DNA of 47,586 nt from a virus: positions 1-47,586 of IMG/VR virus record IMGVR_UViG_3300007354_000128; one strand, given 5' to 3'. Under the pieces are notes generated by a model. The model worked only from the letters and a program-made list of their open reading frames with translations. It did no database searches and was not told the origin of the DNA. The stretch's first letter is position 1, and the number at the start of each line of letters is the position of its first letter. The position numbers and the translations under genes are program-made. Below, one piece after another: positions 22,560 through 29,929 of this stretch.

Positions 22560-24206
22560 TTAGTCCTCCTTGCCGGTCTGCTCGTCGCCGCCGTCCACGA
22601 TCTGCACCGAGACCTGGCCGTCGGGCAGCGGCAGGCCGCGCTCGGCCAGCAGCCGGCGCTCATAAACGGCCTGGTCCACGATCTCCTCGTAGTCGTCGCC
22701 CTGCTCGGCGCACTCCTTCTGCAGGGTGGAGAGCCCCAGGGCCAGGCGTATCTTGGCGCCGGTGGCCTCCTTGACCGGGTCCACCCAGCCGCGGCCGGGG
22801 CCGATCCAGCGGGAGCGGCTGTAGGCGGTGCGGTTGGCGTAGAACTCCTCGGGCGGCGTGTCCACCAGTCCGTCGCTGACCCACTCCTCCAGGAGCAGCT
22901 CGTAGCAGGGCTGGTACCACTGGGCGGCCAGCCAGGCGCGGCGGCCCAGGAAAAAACGCCAGGTCTCCAGCAGGGACATGCGCGCGGAGGCGAAGTTGCT
23001 CTTGGAGAACTCCTTCTTGAACATCTCCGGGCTCATGCCCAGGGCCTGGGCGATCTCGCCCACCAGGTTGTCCACGTAGGCGGGATAGGTGCCGCCGGGA
23101 CGGGTGGGATTGAAGCCCTTGATGTCCTCGCCCGGGTGCAGGTGATAGACCGCGCCGCCCTGCAGGGGGATGCTGTGGGCCCGGCGCTGCTCGATGGCCG
23201 CGGCGATGTCCTTGGGGTCGCCGCCCAGGAGCTGCACCAGGTCTTCGGATTGCAGCGGGGTGACGATGAAAGCGGCGATCATGGCATTGACGATGGCCGC
23301 CTTGAGCTCGGTCTTCTGGTAGTGGTCCAGCATGCGGAAGCGGGTCATGACCGCGGCCATGAAGGGCTTGCCGCGGCTTTGGCCGGGGCGCTCCTTGTCG
23401 TAGGCGTGGATCACCCGGCGGCGGCCCCAGGCCGTGCGCGCCGGCACGCGCGTCCACTCCCCGCCCCACATGCGCAGGGCCGCGCCCAGCAGGACGCCGC
23501 CCGGGGCCGAGCGCATCTGCCGCCCTCGGGCCCAAACCCCGGCGCCCAGGAGATAGGCGTCGTCGCCGGGGTGGGCGTTGCGGATCTGGTAGGCCACCGG
23601 CGCGCCCTCGGCGTCTATCTCCACCCCGCCGCGCAGCGTCTCGCTGTCGGGCATGCCGTTGGGGTTGCAGAGGCGGTCGGCCTCCACGAGCTGAAAGTAG
23701 GTCTTGAAGCGCGCGCCCCGCCGGCCGGTTGCGTCCCACTTGGGCAGGGCCACGGCGGCGCCGTTTTCCAGGTATTGCCGGAAGGCCAGGCCGGCCATCT
23801 CGCCCATGGTCTGGGTGCGGCTGGCGTCTATGTCCGGCGTTTCGGTGGCGGTGCGCCACAGGGCCTCCACCCGCCGGGACCACTCCTCGGCCCACTCCCG
23901 GTCCCGGCCCAGGGCGCGGTAGTCGGGCATGGCCGAGATGCGCAGGCCCGCGCCCACCACGCTGTCCAGGACGGTGCGGATGAAGCCCGCGGCCAGGGGG
24001 TAGTTGCGCACCAGGTCGCGGCTGCGGGGCAGCAGGGCCCCCAGCTCGGGCAGCAGGTCGCTGTCGGCCGAGCCGGCCGGCGGCGTCCAGGAGGACAGGG
24101 CCCGGTCCACGTAGGAGGCGGCCTCGTGGGCCACGGCCTTGAGCTTGAACTCGGCCGCCACCGCCGCCGCGCCGGCAAAGGGGTATTTGCGCACCAGGTC
24201 GTCCAT
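22560..24206 (-). CDS. Portal protein, lambda gpB family
   Basis: A 548-residue portal. The lambda-type strings are clear: LLPRSRDLVRNYPLAAGFIRTVLDSVVGAGL, EWSRRVEALWRTATE, FRQYLENGAAVALPKW, VIHAYDKERPGQSRGKPFMAAVMTRF, LLGGDPKD..., HPGEDIKGFNPTRPGGTYPAYVDN and MFKKEFSKSNFASARMSLLE. It forms the dodecameric DNA entry ring. The ATG at 24206 overlaps the gpW stop as TGATG. The C-terminus (about 530-548) is acidic and Gln/Asp-rich. The large open frame beyond 24206 belongs to other reading frames. Confidence 0.93.
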   Translation of the reverse strand: MDDLVRKYPFAGAAAVAAEFKLKAVAHEAASYVDRALSSWTPPAGSADSDLLPELGALLPRSRDLVRNYPLAAGFIRTVLDSVVGAGLRISAMPDYRALGRDREWAEEWSRRVEALWRTATETPDIDASRTQTMGEMAGLAFRQYLENGAAVALPKWDATGRRGARFKTYFQLVEADRLCNPNGMPDSETLRGGVEIDAEGAPVAYQIRNAHPGDDAYLLGAGVWARGRQMRSAPGGVLLGAALRMWGGEWTRVPARTAWGRRRVIHAYDKERPGQSRGKPFMAAVMTRFRMLDHYQKTELKAAIVNAMIAAFIVTPLQSEDLVQLLGGDPKDIAAAIEQRRAHSIPLQGGAVYHLHPGEDIKGFNPTRPGGTYPAYVDNLVGEIAQALGMSPEMFKKEFSKSNFASARMSLLETWRFFLGRRAWLAAQWYQPCYELLLEEWVSDGLVDTPPEEFYANRTAYSRSRWIGPGRGWVDPVKEATGAKIRLALGLSTLQKECAEQGDDYEEIVDQAVYERRLLAERGLPLPDGQVSVQIVDGGDEQTGKED

Positions 24207-24430
24207 CAGAACTCCACCAAGATGGGCCGGCGGCCGCCGGTCCCCTCGCGCCGGGCGATCTGGTCCTCCAGGTTGCGGACGTAGGCCTCCAGGCGCGGGA
24301 GGTCCGCGCGGCTGTAGGCGACCTGCTTGTCGCCGTAGCCCACGGACACCTCCTGCTGCCCGAGCATGAGCAGGTGCAGCGCCTCCTCGGCCTCGGCCAG
24401 GCGGCTCTTCAGGGTGGCCAGGTCTGCCAT
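24206..24430 (-). CDS. Head-tail connector gpW-like protein
   Basis: A 74-residue protein close to lambda gpW (68). LATLKSRLAEAEEALHLLMLGQ, a beta hairpin (EVSVGYGDKQVAYSRADL) and a second helix (LPRLEAYVRNLEDQIARRE) reproduce the gpW fold order helix-hairpin-helix. It stabilises packaged DNA and connects portal and neck. It lies between terminase and portal, as in lambda. Confidence 0.9.
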   Translation of the reverse strand: MADLATLKSRLAEAEEALHLLMLGQQEVSVGYGDKQVAYSRADLPRLEAYVRNLEDQIARREGTGGRRPILVEF

Positions 24431-24439
24431 GTTTGCTCC

Positions 24440-26335
24440 CTAGAGGTACGGGTCGGCCGGCTGGGCCATGGACGCGCCGGGCGCGTGCAGGGGCCGCACG
24501 GCGGCGGGCCGGCCCTCGGCCGGGTCCGCCGAGCGGCGAGCGACGATGCGGTCGCACTCCCGGTTGAGGTCGAAGCCCTGGCGGCGCAGGCCGCAGAGCA
24601 CCGCGTAGTTGTAGCCCCAGAGGTCCAGGGCCTCGTTGGGCCGGCCGCTGGCGCGGTGCCAGCGTTTCACGGGGAACCCGCGCTGGTACTTGGTGACCAG
24701 CCTCTCCGCCCCGAACATGCGGAAGTAGCCGCTGGGCCGGTCCTTGGGGAAGTGGCAATAGCCGGGGCCCCTGGCCTCGATCTTGAGGCGCTCGGTGACC
24801 ACCAGCTTGGCCTCGTCCACGTTGACCACGAACAGGGGCACGTTGCCCTTGTTGCGCTTGCTGAAGCGCGGCGGCCACACCTCCACGCCCAGGCCGCGGG
24901 CCTTGCCCTTGAGGGCCCAGACCCGCCGGAACCAGCGGCTCTTGCAAAAGGCGTAGGCCATCTCGGGGCCGCCGGCCGGGCCGCCGGTGTCCACCCCCGC
25001 CGCGCGGATGCCCAACTCGCGGCCGTCGGCGGTGGTGAATTTGCCTAGCAAAACGCTGTCGGCCCGCGCCCAAACCTCGGGCAGGAGGGGGTCGCCGTAG
25101 ATCTGGACCCAGAGCAGGGACCAGGCCTCCTCGTCGCGGCCCCAGCCGATCACCTCCACCTCCAGGCGGTTCTCCTGCTGGTCCACCGCGGCGGTGATGA
25201 CCGCCACCTGGGCGGGGATGGCGGGCTTGGGCTCCCAGGCTTCCGACACGGCGCGGCGGTAGATCTCGTCCTCGTCCACCGACTCGCCGGCGTCCTCCCA
25301 GGTCTCGGCCATGAAGGTGTTGACGAAGACCTTGAGCGTGCCGGGCAGCTTCTTGGCCTTCAGGAACTCGTCGGCGTACTTGGCCAGGGGCACCCAGGGG
25401 CTGTAGAGCGCGTTCAAGTGGAAGCTGGCGTGGCCCTTGAAGGGCCGCTCCGCCACCCAGCGGCCGCGGCGCACGGCCCGGTCCCGCTCGGCGTCGCCCC
25501 ACAGGGAGCCGCAGGCTTCGCAGGCGTAGCGCGCCGTCTCCGGCAGGTGGATCAGCTTGCCGTTCTCGTCGCGGACCGGGTTGCCGTTCTCGTCCTCGAG
25601 CTTGTCCCAGACCACGTTGGGGTGCCTGAGGACCTGCTCGCGGCCGCAGTGCGGGCAGGGCACATGGAAGCGCCGCCGGTCGCCTTCCAGGAACTGCCCT
25701 TCTATGCGGCAGGTGCCCTTGTCCGCCGGCGAGCTTAAAAAGCCCAACTTGCGGTTCCAGAAGTTGCTGGTGCGCCGCCGCATGAGGGCCACGGGGTCGC
25801 CCTCGCGCGTGTCCTCGTAGCGGCCCAGCTCGTCGGCCAGCACCACCCGCCGCGGACGGCCGGAAAGGTCGCCCGGGCTCTGGGCGCTGGCCAGGGATAT
25901 CTGGCCGCCGGCGTAGGTCTTGCGCAGCAGGGTGTTGTCCGGGTCGCGCCCCTTGGGCTCGGCCACCTTGGCCCGCAGGCAAGGCGTCTCCTCGATCATG
26001 GGCGCGAGGCGCGACTGGCTGAAGTCCCGCGCGCTGGGCAGCGTGTCCTGCACGATGAGCATCGGGCAGGGATCCACGTGCACGAAGTAGCCGGCGACGT
26101 TCAGGATGAGCTCAGACTTGCCCACCTGGGAGGCGGCCATCCAGGAGACCGTCTCCACGGCCGGGTCGCTGAAGCAGTCCATGATCTCCCGCGTGTACTC
26201 CACGCGGGAGGTCCGCCAGCGGCCGGACTCGGCCACGGCGGGGCCCGCCAGGACGCGGTGTCGGTCCGCCCATTGGCTGACGGTGGTCTTGGCCGGGGGC
26301 GCGATGGCCCGGGCGATGGTCTCAGCTAGAATCAT
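24440..26335 (-). CDS. Terminase large subunit, lambda GpA family
   Basis: A 631-residue packaging motor. A deviant Walker A lies in AASQVGKSE (about 67-75) and a Walker B in RRVVLADEL (about 162-170). GRPRRVVL and the later FWNRKLGFLSSPADKGTC are GpA traits. A zinc-like pair sits at CPHCG and CEAC (about 225-270). The C-terminal nuclease region has VDTGGPAGG and LDLWGYNYAVLC. Length agrees with lambda gpA (641). It cuts at cos and pumps DNA. It overlaps the small-terminase gene by 14 bp. Confidence 0.95.
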   Translation of the reverse strand: MILAETIARAIAPPAKTTVSQWADRHRVLAGPAVAESGRWRTSRVEYTREIMDCFSDPAVETVSWMAASQVGKSELILNVAGYFVHVDPCPMLIVQDTLPSARDFSQSRLAPMIEETPCLRAKVAEPKGRDPDNTLLRKTYAGGQISLASAQSPGDLSGRPRRVVLADELGRYEDTREGDPVALMRRRTSNFWNRKLGFLSSPADKGTCRIEGQFLEGDRRRFHVPCPHCGREQVLRHPNVVWDKLEDENGNPVRDENGKLIHLPETARYACEACGSLWGDAERDRAVRRGRWVAERPFKGHASFHLNALYSPWVPLAKYADEFLKAKKLPGTLKVFVNTFMAETWEDAGESVDEDEIYRRAVSEAWEPKPAIPAQVAVITAAVDQQENRLEVEVIGWGRDEEAWSLLWVQIYGDPLLPEVWARADSVLLGKFTTADGRELGIRAAGVDTGGPAGGPEMAYAFCKSRWFRRVWALKGKARGLGVEVWPPRFSKRNKGNVPLFVVNVDEAKLVVTERLKIEARGPGYCHFPKDRPSGYFRMFGAERLVTKYQRGFPVKRWHRASGRPNEALDLWGYNYAVLCGLRRQGFDLNRECDRIVARRSADPAEGRPAAVRPLHAPGASMAQPADPYL

Positions 26336-26870
26336 GGGCCGGCTGCTGGCGGGCCAGCTTTTGGAACTTGGCGCTGAGGCCCTCCAGGTGTTCGGTTATC
26401 TCCGCCTCGAGTATCTCGGCCGCCTTGGCCGGGGTGTCGGCCAGGGCCAGCCGGGGGGCCAGCTTGGCCGGCATGCCGCGGAGCTGGTCGCGGAGGGTGC
26501 GGACGGCCAGGAAGGCGGCGTCCTCGACCTCCTGGCGCCTGACCAGCTTGCCCGTTTCCTTGTCCAGCTCGAACTTTTCGCGCTGGGCCTTGACGGCCTC
26601 GCGGACGGTCCGGGCCTTGGTCAGGTCCGTCAGCTCGCGGGGCTTGAGCTCGCCCTCGCCCGGCACCCGGACCTGCTTGGGCCCGGGGGGGCGGGGCGGG
26701 GTGCGGGACGGGTCGCGGTTGGCGTCCAGGGCGGCATCGGCCGCCTCGGGGTTGATCTTGCCCGTTTCCTGGTCCACGGGGACCAGGCCCCGCTTGACCC
26801 ACTTGGAGACCGCAGCCCGGGAGACGCCCCTGCGGCGCGCGTATTCAGCCTGGATGATCAGCTCGGGCAA
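26322..26870 (-). CDS. Terminase small subunit, Nu1-like
   Basis: A 182-residue protein, as long as lambda Nu1 (181). The N-terminal winged HTH (EYARRRGVSRAAVSKWVKRGLVP) recognises cos DNA in lambda. A Pro/Arg-rich linker follows, then a helical region (LTKARTVREAVKAQREKFELDKETGKLV) that is typical of Nu1/DUF1441 proteins. The likely start is TTG at 26870, with AGGA seven bases upstream. Gene order Nu1-A-W-B is exactly lambda-like. Confidence 0.85.
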   Translation of the reverse strand: MPELIIQAEYARRRGVSRAAVSKWVKRGLVPVDQETGKINPEAADAALDANRDPSRTPPRPPGPKQVRVPGEGELKPRELTDLTKARTVREAVKAQREKFELDKETGKLVRRQEVEDAAFLAVRTLRDQLRGMPAKLAPRLALADTPAKAAEILEAEITEHLEGLSAKFQKLARQQPAHDSS

Positions 26871-26938
26871 GGGAGTGTCCTTTTGGAGCGTGAGGGTCGG
26901 TGTCGCGCCGCCGCTGTGGCCCGGGCAGGGCCCATCGC

Positions 26939-27667
26939 CTACTTCCCACGCTCAACCTTTTCTCCTCGGTACATGCCCGCGCCCAGCCCGGCGATGGTGC
27001 TGAAGGGCAGGACTGGGACCGTCAGTCGGCGGCGGGCGGTGGGGTCCAAAAAGTAGAGGTAGCGGAACTGGTAGCCGGGCAGGACCTCCCCGCCGAAAAG
27101 CTCCACGTATTTTTTGATGCCGATGTTCTTTCCTTTGGTGCGCCGCAGAATCTCCCGCGAGAGGCGGCTGGTTTTGTCCTGCACCTTGAGCAGGTGGGCC
27201 ACCGGGCCGCCGTTCAGGGGCACCAGGTCCGGCGGCAGCCGCCACATGCTGCCCTGGCTGTAGCCGGTGAGGGCAAAGCCGGCGGCGCGGTAGATGGTGC
27301 CGTCGCCGCACTGCATCCCATCGGCGAAGGAGACCACCCACTGCAGGTGCGGGTAGTGCTTCCTAAGCATCCGCAGGGCCACGCCCAGGGCGCGGCTTTC
27401 GCTGTTGCGCGGCAGCCGCTCGCCGAAGGCCATGCGGTTGAGCTCGATGAAGCCGTTCCAGGGCGTGTCCCGCACCAGCCCCTGCAGCTTGCGCTTGTCC
27501 AAGGAGGGGCCGAACTGCATGGCGCCCTCGAGGCGGCCGGCCAGGAACACCCCCAGATGGAGCTGGCTGTTCTGCACCACCTTGCCGCTGTAGTGGCAGC
27601 GCTGCACCACGCGGTTGGCGTCGCGGGCGGCGATGGGGGCCACCCTTATGTCCTTGGCGCTAGGCAT
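26939..27667 (-). CDS. mom: Mom-family DNA adenine modification protein
   Basis: A 242-residue protein of the phage Mu Mom family (a GNAT-like fold that places a carbamoylmethyl-type group on N6 of adenine in DNA, shielding phage DNA from restriction). Seen here: CHYSGKVVQNSQLHLGVF (24-41), AMQFGPS, ELNRMAFGERLPRNSESRAL (75-94) and HLQWVVSFADGMQCGDGTIY (107-126), which are the family's core strings. It lies between the ParB-domain gene (8-bp overlap) and the small terminase, so it is expressed late, as in Mu. No Com-like translational activator was seen nearby. The exact modification is not certain. Confidence 0.88.
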   Translation of the reverse strand: MPSAKDIRVAPIAARDANRVVQRCHYSGKVVQNSQLHLGVFLAGRLEGAMQFGPSLDKRKLQGLVRDTPWNGFIELNRMAFGERLPRNSESRALGVALRMLRKHYPHLQWVVSFADGMQCGDGTIYRAAGFALTGYSQGSMWRLPPDLVPLNGGPVAHLLKVQDKTSRLSREILRRTKGKNIGIKKYVELFGGEVLPGYQFRYLYFLDPTARRRLTVPVLPFSTIAGLGAGMYRGEKVERGK

Positions 27668-28301
27668 GGGCCGCCAGGAAGCTGTCGCAGACCCGCGCCA
27701 GGGCGTTGCCGTTGGAGTTGCGGTTCAGCTCCTGGTCAAAGTGCCCCATGCCTTTGGAGACCGACAGCGCCTCCTTCACCCGCTCGGCCTGTTGGTCGTG
27801 CAGGGTGAAGACCATCTGCTGAAACGGGTCCTTGTCGCCACTGGGAAGCGTGGGCAGATCGGTGGCGGCCACGTCGCCCAGCAGGGCCCGTAGCTCCTCC
27901 TCGTCAAAGCCGGTGAGGCTCAGGTCAACGTCAAGCGCCTCCAGATCCAGCAGCTCCTCGGCCAGCGCCTCTTTGTCCCAGGGCGCCCAGGATGCCGAGC
28001 GCTTGAGGGCCAGGCGCAGGGCCCGGACCTCCTCGGGGCGCAGGTCATCGGCCGGGATCACCGGCAGTGTGGCCAGCCCCAGGCGCTCCACCTCGTCGCC
28101 GGTCAAGGTAACGACCGCCTTAAGGCGCAGCTTGCCGTCGATGATCCAGCCGTCGCTGGTGGCCAGCAGGGGCAGGCGCATGCCATAGGTGCGGACCAGG
28201 TCGGCCATGCGGGCCACGGTGGCGTCGTCTTGTTTGGTCAGGTCGCGGGCGTAGGGGCGCAGCCGCTCCAGCGGCCACTGCTCGATGGTCAGTGCCTTCA
28301 T
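27660..28301 (-). CDS. ParB/Srx-domain protein paired with Mom
   Basis: A 213-residue protein. Residues about 1-110 match the ParB N-terminal (ParB/sulfiredoxin) domain: IEQWPLERLRPYARDLTKQDD, then MADLVRTYGMRLPLLATSDGWIIDGKLRLKA. The usual HTH DNA-binding half of true ParB is absent; instead a ALAEELLDLEALDVDLSLTGFDEEELRALL region follows, as in the ParB-like proteins found beside phage DNA-modification genes. It may bind nucleotide (CTP) and act with Mom or its substrate. It begins the packaging/head operon, 500 bp after the preceding gene. Confidence 0.8.
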   Translation of the reverse strand: MKALTIEQWPLERLRPYARDLTKQDDATVARMADLVRTYGMRLPLLATSDGWIIDGKLRLKAVVTLTGDEVERLGLATLPVIPADDLRPEEVRALRLALKRSASWAPWDKEALAEELLDLEALDVDLSLTGFDEEELRALLGDVAATDLPTLPSGDKDPFQQMVFTLHDQQAERVKEALSVSKGMGHFDQELNRNSNGNALARVCDSFLAAHA

Positions 28302-28443
28302 CCGACTCTCCGTGCTAAGCTACCCCCGCCCTGCAGGGCAGGAGGGTTGGGCGTTAGCCTGGTCGGATGCTCGCACCATCCGGTCGCTGGGCGGGGGCGT
28401 CATCCCCGCTCAGCAACCCTCGTCTCTCCTTGTGGTTGCCGGT

Positions 28444-28478
28444 AAAAAAGGAAGGCGGCCCCGGTTGACCGGGCCGCC
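28444..28478 (-). terminator. Intrinsic terminator, leftward
   Basis: An 11-bp GC stem (arms from 28454 and to 28478) with a TTGA/TCAA loop, followed on the minus strand by TTCC and six T (28449-28444). It would stop transcripts coming from the gpZ-like gene before the parB-mom-terminase operon, or need antitermination. Confidence 0.82.
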
Positions 28479-28519
28479 CGTAACTTCCCGAAAAAATACG
28501 GCTTCCTTCCGTGAACCTG

Positions 28520-28539
28520 GTTGACGCTAGGGCGTCAAC
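28520..28539. promoter_or_regulatory. Inverted repeat GTTGACGC/GCGTCAAC
   Basis: Perfect 8-bp arms separated by TAGG. GTCAAC recurs 1 bp after it and GTTGAC 25 bp later (28565). The cluster looks like binding sites for a dimeric DNA-binding protein, such as the small terminase or an operator-binding regulator. Confidence 0.6.
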
Positions 28540-28733
28540 TGTCAACCCCAATTTGATCCCATTAGTTGACGATTTATTGCGATTCGCGTCCGACCCGTTT
28601 GGGGTACCCCCCTTGGTAGTACCTTGAGGCGGCGCGATCAATTGTCTGGATGGTTATAAGAGGTTTAAATTATTGCCTGTTCGCTGGCATGTTGTGGGCT
28701 CGGCTGGACCTTCGCGGACGCGAGTAGGCCCGG

Positions 28734-28762
28734 GTTGACACCATCCGCAGGGGGGTGTCAAC
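28734..28762. promoter_or_regulatory. Inverted repeat GTTGACACC/GGTGTCAAC
   Basis: Perfect 9-bp arms around an 11-nt spacer, sharing the GTTGAC core with the other sites in this block. It lies 41 bp beyond the stop of the gpZ-like gene and just before a 6-bp hairpin (28767-28784). Confidence 0.65.
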
Positions 28763-28802
28763 GATCGCCTGCTTTTATGCAGGCGCCCGAGTGCATTGGC
28801 TC

Positions 28803-29417
28803 TTACGCTAGTCCCGCGCGCTGCAGCAGCCGCTCGGTCCCGTAGTCAAGCTGCTTGTGCAGCCGCTCCAGGGCGTTGCCCGATACCCGCTGCCTCACTT
28901 GCTCTCGCTTGAGAATGCTGATCACGCCCGGGCCGGTTAGCTTTTTGATCGGCGTCCGGGCCTTGCCCTTGCGTTTGAACATGACATAGCCGCTGGGCTC
29001 GGTGCCGTCGGCTGTCTTGGGACTGGCGATGAAGGCGCCCTTGACCGCCTTGCGGCCGCGGTCCTTGCGGATCAGCACCGTAGGCCCCTGCCTTGGCCGG
29101 GTGCCGCCCTTGCTCACCGGCTTGCTGGGCCGGGGCGAGTAGCCCATCAGCGATAGCCTCCGCGCCTTGCGAGCGATGTCCACGCCAGTAGAGAAGTCAC
29201 CCCGGGCAATCTTGGGGAATATCTTCCGTAGGTCGCGGATGATTTGCCCGTGCTTGATGTTGTATATCTCGCGGCCGGCGCGGGCCGTGTCGGTGGCCAT
29301 CCCCTTGGAGGTGCGGTGCAAGCCAGACTCTAGGACCTTTGCCAGGCCGCCGGCGACCCGGCTCAGCTTAGCCGCTACCTCGTCGAACTTGCCCGGCTCT
29401 AGGACCAGGTAGGCCAT
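28803..29417 (-). CDS. Minor tail protein Z-like protein
   Basis: A 204-residue protein resembling the prophage minor tail protein Z (gpZ) family: LEPGKFDEVAAKLSRVAGGLAKVLESGLHRT, then a helical DTARAGREIYNIKHGQIIRDLRKI region, then an RGDFSTGV / ARRLSLMGYSPRP segment. gpZ completes and tapers the tail end for head joining. Its position is odd: it lies before the terminase, far from tail genes. The ATG at 29417 is directly downstream of a hairpin terminator, and no good Shine-Dalgarno is visible, so expression may depend on antitermination or readthrough. Family call moderate. Confidence 0.6.
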   Translation of the reverse strand: MAYLVLEPGKFDEVAAKLSRVAGGLAKVLESGLHRTSKGMATDTARAGREIYNIKHGQIIRDLRKIFPKIARGDFSTGVDIARKARRLSLMGYSPRPSKPVSKGGTRPRQGPTVLIRKDRGRKAVKGAFIASPKTADGTEPSGYVMFKRKGKARTPIKKLTGPGVISILKREQVRQRVSGNALERLHKQLDYGTERLLQRAGLA

Positions 29418-29442
29418 AAAGCAAAAGGCCGCCGAAGCGGCC
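29418..29442 (-). terminator. Intrinsic terminator immediately before the gpZ-like gene
   Basis: Minus-strand GGCCGC-TTCG-GCGGCC, a tetraloop hairpin, is followed by TTTTGCTTT and then the ATG of the next gene. The UUCG-capped stem is very stable. Being placed directly at the start of a gene, it is likely an attenuator or a target for phage antitermination. Confidence 0.75.
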
Positions 29443-29508
29443 CCTCCTGCGCGGATTGGGCGTGGCGGGTTTTGGCCCGCGGGATCATGGTGCACACCCC
29501 CTGCGCCG

Positions 29509-29538
29509 AAAAGGAAGCGGCGGGCTCCGGGCCCGCCG
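29509..29538 (-). terminator. Intrinsic terminator in the late leader
   Basis: An 8-bp stem (29518-29525 with 29531-29538, loop TCCGG) is followed on the minus strand by CTTCCTTTTC. It lies about 20 bp downstream of the candidate promoter start and about 90 bp before the gpZ-like gene. Confidence 0.7.
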
Positions 29539-29563
29539 TGCACACAACGTTGAGATTGTACAT

Positions 29564-29592
29564 ATCTTAGGGGGGTGCACCCCCCTAGTCAA
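29564..29592 (-). promoter_or_regulatory. Candidate late promoter with 20-bp palindrome in spacer
   Basis: Minus strand TTGACT (29592-29587), 17-bp spacer, TAAGAT (29569-29564). The spacer is almost wholly the perfect palindrome at 29568-29587 (TAGGGGGG-TGCA-CCCCCCTA). It lies at the junction of the replication genes and the structural genes and would begin the late transcript. Confidence 0.65.
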
Positions 29593-29600
29593 CGGACTAG

Positions 29601-29640
29601 TGCGGACATTTGCGGACAAACGCGGACAATTACGGACACC
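29601..29640. repeat. Four 10-bp tandem repeats (TGCGGACAWW)
   Basis: Four successive 10-bp units: TGCGGACATT, TGCGGACAAA, CGCGGACAAT, TACGGACACC. They are spaced by one helical turn, so a protein would contact one face of the DNA. They lie directly upstream of the candidate late promoter and overlap the last codons of the neighbouring gene. Candidate activator site. Confidence 0.75.
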
Positions 29641-29929
29641 CGCCCTTTCCCGCACCCTCGTCGCCCGCGGAGGCCGCTTCCCCGGCCAGCGCCAGGGCGG
29701 CCAGCGTCGCCCAGAGAGGCCAGGCGCCCCCCAGGGCCACGGCCCATCCCCACTTCCAGGCGCTGCTCCTGTCCTGGCCCACGAACACGGCCCAGGCCCA
29801 CCGGGTGACCAGGCAGCCCAGCAGCCACCACAACACGACGATGGCGGCGATGGTATTGGCCCCCAGGTTGGCCACGGCCAACCCCACCAACAGCGCGGCC
29901 GCCAGCAGCATGAACAGCTTGCTAAGCAT
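29630..29929 (-). CDS. Small membrane protein (99 aa)
   Basis: A 99-residue protein with about three hydrophobic segments: 2-20 (LSKLFMLLAAALLVGLAVA), 25-42 (TIAAIVVLWWLLGCLVTRW) and 64-80 (WAVALGGAWPLWATLAALAL). The ATG at 29929 is coupled to the upstream gene by an 8-bp overlap. It is the last gene before the late-control repeats. Possibly a holin-type or superinfection-related membrane protein; no family recognised. Confidence 0.65.
   Translation of the reverse strand: MLSKLFMLLAAALLVGLAVANLGANTIAAIVVLWWLLGCLVTRWAWAVFVGQDRSSAWKWGWAVALGGAWPLWATLAALALAGEAASAGDEGAGKGGCP

Larger units (their letters stand above)
28302..28802. other. 500-bp gene-free block, candidate cos region
   Basis: No convincing gene. 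The block contains seven GTTGAC/GTCAAC copies (28464, 28520, 28534, 28541, 28565, 28734, 28757), several arranged as inverted pairs; a terminator at 28444-28478; the palindrome GGGGTACCCC; a short AT-rich stretch near 28652-28676; and a GCCTGC/GCAGGC hairpin (28767-28784). It lies upstream of the terminase genes on the side where lambda carries cos, separated from Nu1 only by parB/mom. A packaging site or a regulatory site both fit. The 95-codon minus-strand frame here has repetitive, non-protein-like composition. Confidence 0.5.

Noticed and set aside
22560-25982. Single 1140-codon reading frame covering portal and part of terminase
   Set aside because: Only the portion from 24206 to the stop is the portal. 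The upstream part is an out-of-frame reading of gpW and terminase with Arg/Gly/Pro-rich nonsense.
28354-28641. 95-codon ORF in the gene-free block
   Set aside because: It crosses a terminator and inverted repeats, has no ribosome site and an un-protein-like composition.
29601-29640. Short CRISPR-like array
   Set aside because: Only four 10-bp units with no spacers; much too short for CRISPR, better read as tandem protein-binding sites.
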